From positions 165,855-229,854 of the forward strand of contig JAFZUX010000007.1 in the NCBI GenBank assembly GCA_017618115.1: a stretch of 64,000 bases of DNA, given 5' to 3'. The number at the start of each line of letters is the position of its first letter. Position 1 is the first letter of the stretch. Made by a program: the position numbers and the translations under genes. Under the pieces are notes generated by a model that worked only from the letters and a program-made list of their open reading frames with translations, made no database searches and was not told the origin of the DNA. Of the stretch, positions 59,406 to 64,000 are shown in pieces. The stretch is from Bacteroidales bacterium. Its GTDB lineage: Bacteria; Bacteroidota; Bacteroidia; Bacteroidales; UBA932.

Positions 59406-60020
59406 TTACCTTACTCCAAGAGAGTAGAGGAAGTGGGAGAAGATGGCCGGCTGGCAGATAATAGGGAAGATAAAACCGTATACGGCTCCCCAGAAGTGGG
59501 CCGTGTGGCCTATGTTGTCTCTGTTTCTTCTGGCCATCCACTGGCAGTAAATCAAATAGAGCGGAGCAAAGATGTAGCCCGGTATTGGGACCGGGATAAA
59601 GTAGATGTAAATACCTATCCTTGGGTCAAACAGCACTGAGGCAAAGAGTACGGCAGATACTGCTCCTGATGCTCCAACTGCATTATAACTCTCTGTATTC
59701 TTATATTTTACAAGGTCCGCAAGGGTGCTTATTACTATCGCGGAGAGATACATTAAAACATAAAGTATTATGCCGAGGGGTTGCCCAAAGAAGAGGGAAA
59801 AATATTGCTCCACGTATGTTCCGAAGAAGTAGAGGGTGAGCATATTGAAGAAGAGGTGTCCCCAACTTCCGTGAACAAAGCCGTATGTGAGTAGGCGGTA
59901 GTACTGCCTGCGGTGGTAGGTGTTAAATGCGTTGAAGAGGGTTTTATCCAGGAACCCCTCTACATAAAAACCTAAGAGGCTGACAATTACAGTTGCGGCG
60001 ATAATAATGACGGTAACCAT
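59406..60020 (-). CDS. rhomboid-family intramembrane serine protease
   Basis: A 204-aa polytopic protein; ATG at 60020 is chosen because longer frames have no signal or conservation. Features are HGSWGHLFFNMLTLYFFG (rhomboid His/Asn region), the catalytic serine in GASGAVSAVLF and the catalytic His in GHTAHFWGAVYGF. Its substrates are unknown. A -7 box for the divergent GHL10 gene lies about 50 bp away. Confidence 0.93.
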   Translation of the reverse strand: MVTVIIIAATVIVSLLGFYVEGFLDKTLFNAFNTYHRRQYYRLLTYGFVHGSWGHLFFNMLTLYFFGTYVEQYFSLFFGQPLGIILYVLMYLSAIVISTLADLVKYKNTESYNAVGASGAVSAVLFASVLFDPRIGIYIYFIPVPIPGYIFAPLYLIYCQWMARRNRDNIGHTAHFWGAVYGFIFPIICQPAIFSHFLYSLGVR

Positions 60021-60067
60021 GGCGTTGTTGCTGTTGTCTGTTGTGCAAAGTTGCACATTTTTTTTGG

Positions 60068-60075
60068 TATATTTG
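60068..60075 (+). promoter_or_regulatory. -7 box of GHL10 copy 2
   Basis: TATATTTG, 24 bp before the ATG at 60100. Confidence 0.6.
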
Positions 60076-60099
60076 AGGGATAGAATCAAGTTGAAACTT

Positions 60100-61668
60100 A
60101 TGAAACGTACTATTCTTTTGATTGTGGCAATTGTGGGATGCTTCTCTTTGCAGGCTCGTAAGAAAGAGGTGGATCCGAGAACATTCAATGTCTCCAAGGA
60201 CAGCGTTGTCTTTCAGACCGAGTTCAGAGGGGCGTGGCTTTCTACGGTGGAGAGCATAGATTGGCCAAAGGTGCGCATACTGCTTAAGGCTCAGACAAGA
60301 GCGGATGGAACGGTGGAAAAATCGGGAGAGGTAAAGGCAAGAATTGATATGCAGAGAGATTCTCAAAAGAGGGCGTTGGTAAGTCTTATCACCAAGATTA
60401 AAAGAAGCGGTTGCAACGCTGTTATGTTTCAGATAGTCAGCAACTCAGACGCACTCTATCCTTCCAAAATTCTGCAGTGGGCGCCAACACTTACGGATAC
60501 TCCGGGCGAAGGGCCTGGATATGATCCTCTGGCTCTTGCAATTAAGACTGCTCACTCTTTGGGAATGGAGATTCACGGCTGGATTAATCCTTTGAGAATA
60601 GGAAAGGTTACGCTTCCCCGCCGTGAGGATAACATCTGCTACGTAAAGAACAATCTGGTTCAGGAACATAATGGTATGCTCTATTGGGATCCTGGATATC
60701 AGGAAGTTAAAGATTACCTGGGAGAACTTGCTACGGAGATTATGACCAAGTATGATTTGGACGGATTGCATATTGATGATTACTTCTATCCGTGGGGAGT
60801 TAAGGGAAAAGGAGAGCAGGTTAAACCTAAGAAGAATGAGAAGGTATGGAATGACGCTACTCTCTTTGCAAAATATGGAAACGGAAAGACGTTGGATGAG
60901 TGGAGAGAGAGCAACATCAATGATATAGTAAGAGTGCTTCACACCGCAGTTCACAAGGCAAAACCAAGCGCAGTGTTCGGAGTCTCTCCGGCAGGCAGAC
61001 TGGTTAATACTCAGGACCTTTACGCAGATCCAATCAATTGGGCAAAGGAGGGAACTATAGATTATCTTATCCCTCAGATTTACTGGCAGCACGGACATGA
61101 GATAGCAGACTTTAAGAAAGTTTTGGACAGCTGGGCCGGGATTCTCGGAGATACTCCGGTGATTGCAGGACTGGCGGCATACCGTTATCCGAGCAAGGCT
61201 TTTCCATCTATGGATGAGTTCAAACTGCAAGTTGAGGAGTGCCGTGCCGCTCCTTACGCAACGGACGGTACCGCTTACAACGTTGTGGGAGAGTGCTGGT
61301 TTACAACCCATAACATCATCACGGACGAGTTCACCAGTTATCTTTTAAACAACATTTACCAGGACGATCTGCCGACTCCTTCACTTGGAAGAGACAACTC
61401 AGATATAAGCGCACCGGAACTTACAAAGGTTGGCGGCTTGCTCCGCTGGAGTGAGGTTAAGGGTGCGAACAATTATGAAGTTTACCGTTTAATAGAGATT
61501 CCAGACCAAAAAACATCAGAGGGTGGACGCGTCTTTAAGGCTGTGAAAGAGAAGCGTTTGCGTGGATTCTCTTTGGGAAAGACGGAGAGGGGTTTCAACT
61601 ATTTTGTGGTTGCTCTTAAGGGCAGCCGCCGTTCAGAAAGAAGTAATATAATTTTTGTTAAAGAATAG
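60100..61668 (+). CDS. GHL10/DigH-like glycosyl hydrolase (copy 2 of 3)
   Basis: A 522-aa secreted protein; ATG at 60100 gives a signal peptide, with a weak lipobox IVGC at Cys14. Core motifs are TEFRGAWLSTVESIDWP, GWINPLRIG, LDGLHIDDYFYPWG, FGVSPAGRL and YLIPQIYWQHGH, with a C-terminal fibronectin-like domain. It is 2 bp before copy 3. Like the others it may act on denuded peptidoglycan or another glycan. Confidence 0.9.
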   Translation: MKRTILLIVAIVGCFSLQARKKEVDPRTFNVSKDSVVFQTEFRGAWLSTVESIDWPKVRILLKAQTRADGTVEKSGEVKARIDMQRDSQKRALVSLITKIKRSGCNAVMFQIVSNSDALYPSKILQWAPTLTDTPGEGPGYDPLALAIKTAHSLGMEIHGWINPLRIGKVTLPRREDNICYVKNNLVQEHNGMLYWDPGYQEVKDYLGELATEIMTKYDLDGLHIDDYFYPWGVKGKGEQVKPKKNEKVWNDATLFAKYGNGKTLDEWRESNINDIVRVLHTAVHKAKPSAVFGVSPAGRLVNTQDLYADPINWAKEGTIDYLIPQIYWQHGHEIADFKKVLDSWAGILGDTPVIAGLAAYRYPSKAFPSMDEFKLQVEECRAAPYATDGTAYNVVGECWFTTHNIITDEFTSYLLNNIYQDDLPTPSLGRDNSDISAPELTKVGGLLRWSEVKGANNYEVYRLIEIPDQKTSEGGRVFKAVKEKRLRGFSLGKTERGFNYFVVALKGSRRSERSNIIFVKE

Positions 61669-61670
61669 AG

Positions 61671-63197
61671 ATGAAAAAGTTCTTTAGTTTAGTTGCGGTA
61701 GTTTCCGCACTCTTTTCAATGAGTCTGCTTTCCGGTTGCGGAGGCGGTGGTTCTAAATCGTTGGATCCTACTCCAACTCCAACCCCAACCCCAACTCCTA
61801 CACCTTCCACAGATACATACAAGTACAACAGTGCAAAAGACAAGATTATTCTTAACCACGAATTCCGTGCGGCTTGGCTTACCACGGTTGGCGGATATGA
61901 CTGGCCTAACGGCGTTAAGGACGCATCCGTCCAGCAGCAGAATCTTAAGAATATGATTCACAGCATAAAAAGCGCCAACTGCAATGTTGTGGTTATGCAG
62001 GTTTGCTGTAACTCGGACGCTATGTGGGAGTCCTCCATACTTCCTTGGAGTTCAGTGCTTACCGGAACAATGGGCAAAGATCCGGGATACGATCCTCTGG
62101 CCATTGCGGTTCAGACAGCTCATAATGACGGAATGGAGATTCACGCCTGGCTGAACCCTCTGAGAGTTGGCTCAGCAAATACTGCACGTCCGGATACTCA
62201 CCCGTCAAAAGTTCATCCGGATTGGGTTCAGAAGTATGGTTCCAATCTCTATTGGGACCCGGGTAAGCCTGAGGTAATCAACTATTTAAAGAGTCTTGCC
62301 GTGGAACTTATGACCAAGTATGACTTGGACGGATTGCATATAGATGACTACTTCTATCCGGACGGATTGAAGGCGGATGAAAAGGAGTGGGATGACGAAG
62401 CACTCTATGCTCTCTACGGCAGCGGACTTACTAAAGAGAAGTGGAGAGAGAGCAACATCAACAAAGTTGTAAAGGCCCTCTATGACGGAGTTAAAGAGAC
62501 CAAGAAGGATAAGATATTCGGAGTCTCTCCTGCAGGACGTCTTCCTCTTACAAGATACCTCTATGCAGATCCTGTTCAGTGGGTTGAGCAGGGAACGGTA
62601 GATTATCTTGCACCTCAGGTATATTGGCCTCATTCTCACTCAACTGCACCGTTCCTCTCAACCATGAACACCTGGAAGGAGGTAACTCTTGCAGGGGGTG
62701 CAAACAATCAGATTCCGGTAATTACGGGACTTGCCGTTTACCGTCTGACGGAGAGCGGATTCTCTCTTGCGGAGTTCAAGCAGCAGGTTGAGGATTGCCG
62801 CAACGCAGACTGGGTAGTTGGAAACCTCTGGTTCCGTACCGCCCACCTTCTTGCATCCAACTTTGCACCTTATCTGAAGTCAGATATTTACACTCATGAG
62901 TCTCTTATTCCTAAACTCGGAAAGGGTTTCAAGGATAATACGGGTGCACCTGCCGTTCCGGCTATTCAGGTCAGTGGCAATAAGATAGAGTGGACAGCCG
63001 TTACCGGTGCGGAGGGGTACGCACTCTACGAACTTGTAAAGAAAACTTCTACCAGCAGCTCTACAACCTGGACTGCAGAACTTGTTACCAAGGGAGAACT
63101 CTTGAGTTATCCGGGTACTTCAAAGAAGAATTATGCCGTAATTTCATACAACGGAAAGAACAGAAGCGCACTCTCTGCCGTTGTTTATGTAGAATAA
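61671..63197 (+). CDS. GHL10/DigH-like lipoprotein hydrolase (copy 3 of 3)
   Basis: A 508-aa lipoprotein (lipobox LSGC, Cys23) with a Thr-Pro repeat linker at residues ~33-47. The core has HEFRAAWLTTVGGYDWP, AWLNPLRVG, LDGLHIDDYFYPDG, FGVSPAGRLPLTR and YLAPQVYWPHSHS. The second His of the QHGH motif is shifted (PHSHS), so specificity may differ from copy 2. The Pro-Thr linker suggests exposure away from the membrane. It is 2 bp after copy 2. Confidence 0.9.
   Translation: MKKFFSLVAVVSALFSMSLLSGCGGGGSKSLDPTPTPTPTPTPTPSTDTYKYNSAKDKIILNHEFRAAWLTTVGGYDWPNGVKDASVQQQNLKNMIHSIKSANCNVVVMQVCCNSDAMWESSILPWSSVLTGTMGKDPGYDPLAIAVQTAHNDGMEIHAWLNPLRVGSANTARPDTHPSKVHPDWVQKYGSNLYWDPGKPEVINYLKSLAVELMTKYDLDGLHIDDYFYPDGLKADEKEWDDEALYALYGSGLTKEKWRESNINKVVKALYDGVKETKKDKIFGVSPAGRLPLTRYLYADPVQWVEQGTVDYLAPQVYWPHSHSTAPFLSTMNTWKEVTLAGGANNQIPVITGLAVYRLTESGFSLAEFKQQVEDCRNADWVVGNLWFRTAHLLASNFAPYLKSDIYTHESLIPKLGKGFKDNTGAPAVPAIQVSGNKIEWTAVTGAEGYALYELVKKTSTSSSTTWTAELVTKGELLSYPGTSKKNYAVISYNGKNRSALSAVVYVE
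61768..61806 (+). repeat. short Pro-Thr codon repeat
   Basis: Tandem CCAACT/CCAACC-type hexamers encode six or seven Thr-Pro pairs in the lipoprotein linker; slippage could change the linker length. Confidence 0.85.
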
Positions 63198-63203
63198 AAA
63201 GTT

Positions 63204-64000
63204 ATGAAGAAACTATCCAAAGTGTTATTGCTTTTGATCCTCCTCTTTGGAGTGATCATGCCTGCTTCCGCCGTATTTGAGGAGCGTAATATGTCTCAGA
63301 CACTCAGGGTGTTAAAGCATGAGCTGAAACATATTTACAACCGTACGGCCCGTTCTCAGCAAAGGATGAAGGCTTCCAGACAGATGCAGCAGAAACAGAT
63401 GGTTGAGTTGATGGAAGATTGCAACGAACTCTCTCTGATGCTCTATTCTCAGAAGCAGGACTTCACCTTTGACCTTACCCACGCTTTGGAAGAGGTTTCC
63501 AAACAGTACAGAAATTTCAGTACCCATCGCCGTCCGTTCGTAACCATTATAAATCAGCTGGATATAGAGATTGAGAGATATCGCAGACTGATTTATACTC
63601 TAAAGAGAATTCCTCCGGTTTTAATTGAGGAGGGTGCAGACTCTCTTCAGCAGAGTGATTCCACCATACTGCTTGCCAGCAAGTTACAGGAGGAACTGGA
63701 ACTTCTGCATGAGAAGAATGTAAAGGATGAAAAGAAGATAGTTAAAGAGAGAGTGGCTGAGAGAGAGAAAGAGATAGACTCTCTGGAGACGGTAGATAGT
63801 TTAGAGATGGCCTCCGCTTATCATCATAAAAAAGCCAATCAGGATACTCTTACCGGCTTGCAGAAGAGCGGTAAGTTCTTCAAAAACCTTGCTACAACGG
63901 TACTTACAGGAAAGGTGTCCGGCAAGAAGCCGGGCGGTCTGGATTTGGGGCATCATGGTGAGGCAGAAGAAGATGATGATGACGATGATGACGACGATGA
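63204..64000 (+). CDS. secreted coiled-coil protein, 3' end missing
   Basis: The frame is open to the end of the window, at least 265 codons. It starts with a signal peptide (MKKLSKVLLLLILLFG, ending near PASA), then helices rich in Gln, Arg and Glu (~30-200), then a basic Lys-rich stretch, and ends in the window within a run of aspartates preceded by HHGEAEE. I do not recognise the family; the continuation could be membrane or periplasmic. It lies 6 bp after GHL10 copy 3 and may be co-transcribed. Confidence 0.75.
   Translation, partial: MKKLSKVLLLLILLFGVIMPASAVFEERNMSQTLRVLKHELKHIYNRTARSQQRMKASRQMQQKQMVELMEDCNELSLMLYSQKQDFTFDLTHALEEVSKQYRNFSTHRRPFVTIINQLDIEIERYRRLIYTLKRIPPVLIEEGADSLQQSDSTILLASKLQEELELLHEKNVKDEKKIVKERVAEREKEIDSLETVDSLEMASAYHHKKANQDTLTGLQKSGKFFKNLATTVLTGKVSGKKPGGLDLGHHGEAEEDDDDDDDDD

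Overview
The window is a contiguous piece of a Bacteroidota chromosome, most likely order Bacteroidales. The evidence is gldH, PorT-like barrels, an FeoA-FeoB fusion, HipA split into two genes, DUF5686 and DUF4465 proteins, many short-signal lipoproteins, and promoters with the Bacteroidetes -7 box TAnnTTTG. I cannot name the genus. No rRNA, CRISPR array, transposase or integrase is visible.

Layout. 1-5237 is housekeeping (U32 peptidase end, holB, ricT, gldH, trmB), followed by an M20 amidohydrolase. 6323-8251 (minus) holds a polyprenyl synthase, a barrel protein and thioredoxin. 8364-12740 (plus) holds kbl, lgt, an rRNA methyltransferase and pgk. 12737-20593 (minus) is one tight eight-gene run that looks devoted to phosphate or polyphosphate: a DUF47/PhoU-like protein, a membrane protein resembling a PiT carrier fused to a LuxR-type DNA-binding domain, a porin O/P, a lamin-tail lipoprotein, a possible tunnel-fold protein, a CYTH triphosphatase, an SLC13/DASS transporter and MgtC. 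An 88-bp array with 11-bp period lies upstream of it. 20751-27196 (mostly minus) carries an SGNH hydrolase, miaA, smpB (plus), and gcvP followed by a RIC-like hemerythrin protein and a small LuxR regulator. 27324-33190 (plus) carries an acyl-CoA (de)carboxylase pair, yraN, manC, arcA and pheS.

33193-40109 is more accessory: a GHL10/DigH-like hydrolase, tRNA-Gly, a HipBST-type three-gene toxin-antitoxin module, a WG-like protein, a barrel, an ORF6N protein and a Sel1 protein. 40140-51369 (plus) is a close-packed run joining a serine hydrolase, acyltransferase, ketosynthase, ACP, MMPL exporter, FAD oxidoreductase, LolA-like carrier and DUF5686 outer-membrane protein. It resembles a stripped-down aryl-polyene/flexirubin-type lipid synthesis and export cluster. 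51408-53647 is a dipeptidase whose last ~85 bp are duplicated about 0.9 kb downstream, around an AT-rich insert with two lipoprotein genes, one only 31 codons long.

53644-59333 holds a CAT-like acyltransferase, lipoproteins, a DUF4465 lipoprotein behind a cobalamin riboswitch, feoAB and a tRNA-Glu. 59406-64000 holds a rhomboid protease, two tandem GHL10/DigH-like hydrolases and a coiled-coil protein cut by the window end. The strongest candidates for something undescribed are the phosphate-linked operon with its transporter-HTH fusion, the ketosynthase/exporter cluster, and the duplicated-gene-end insert.
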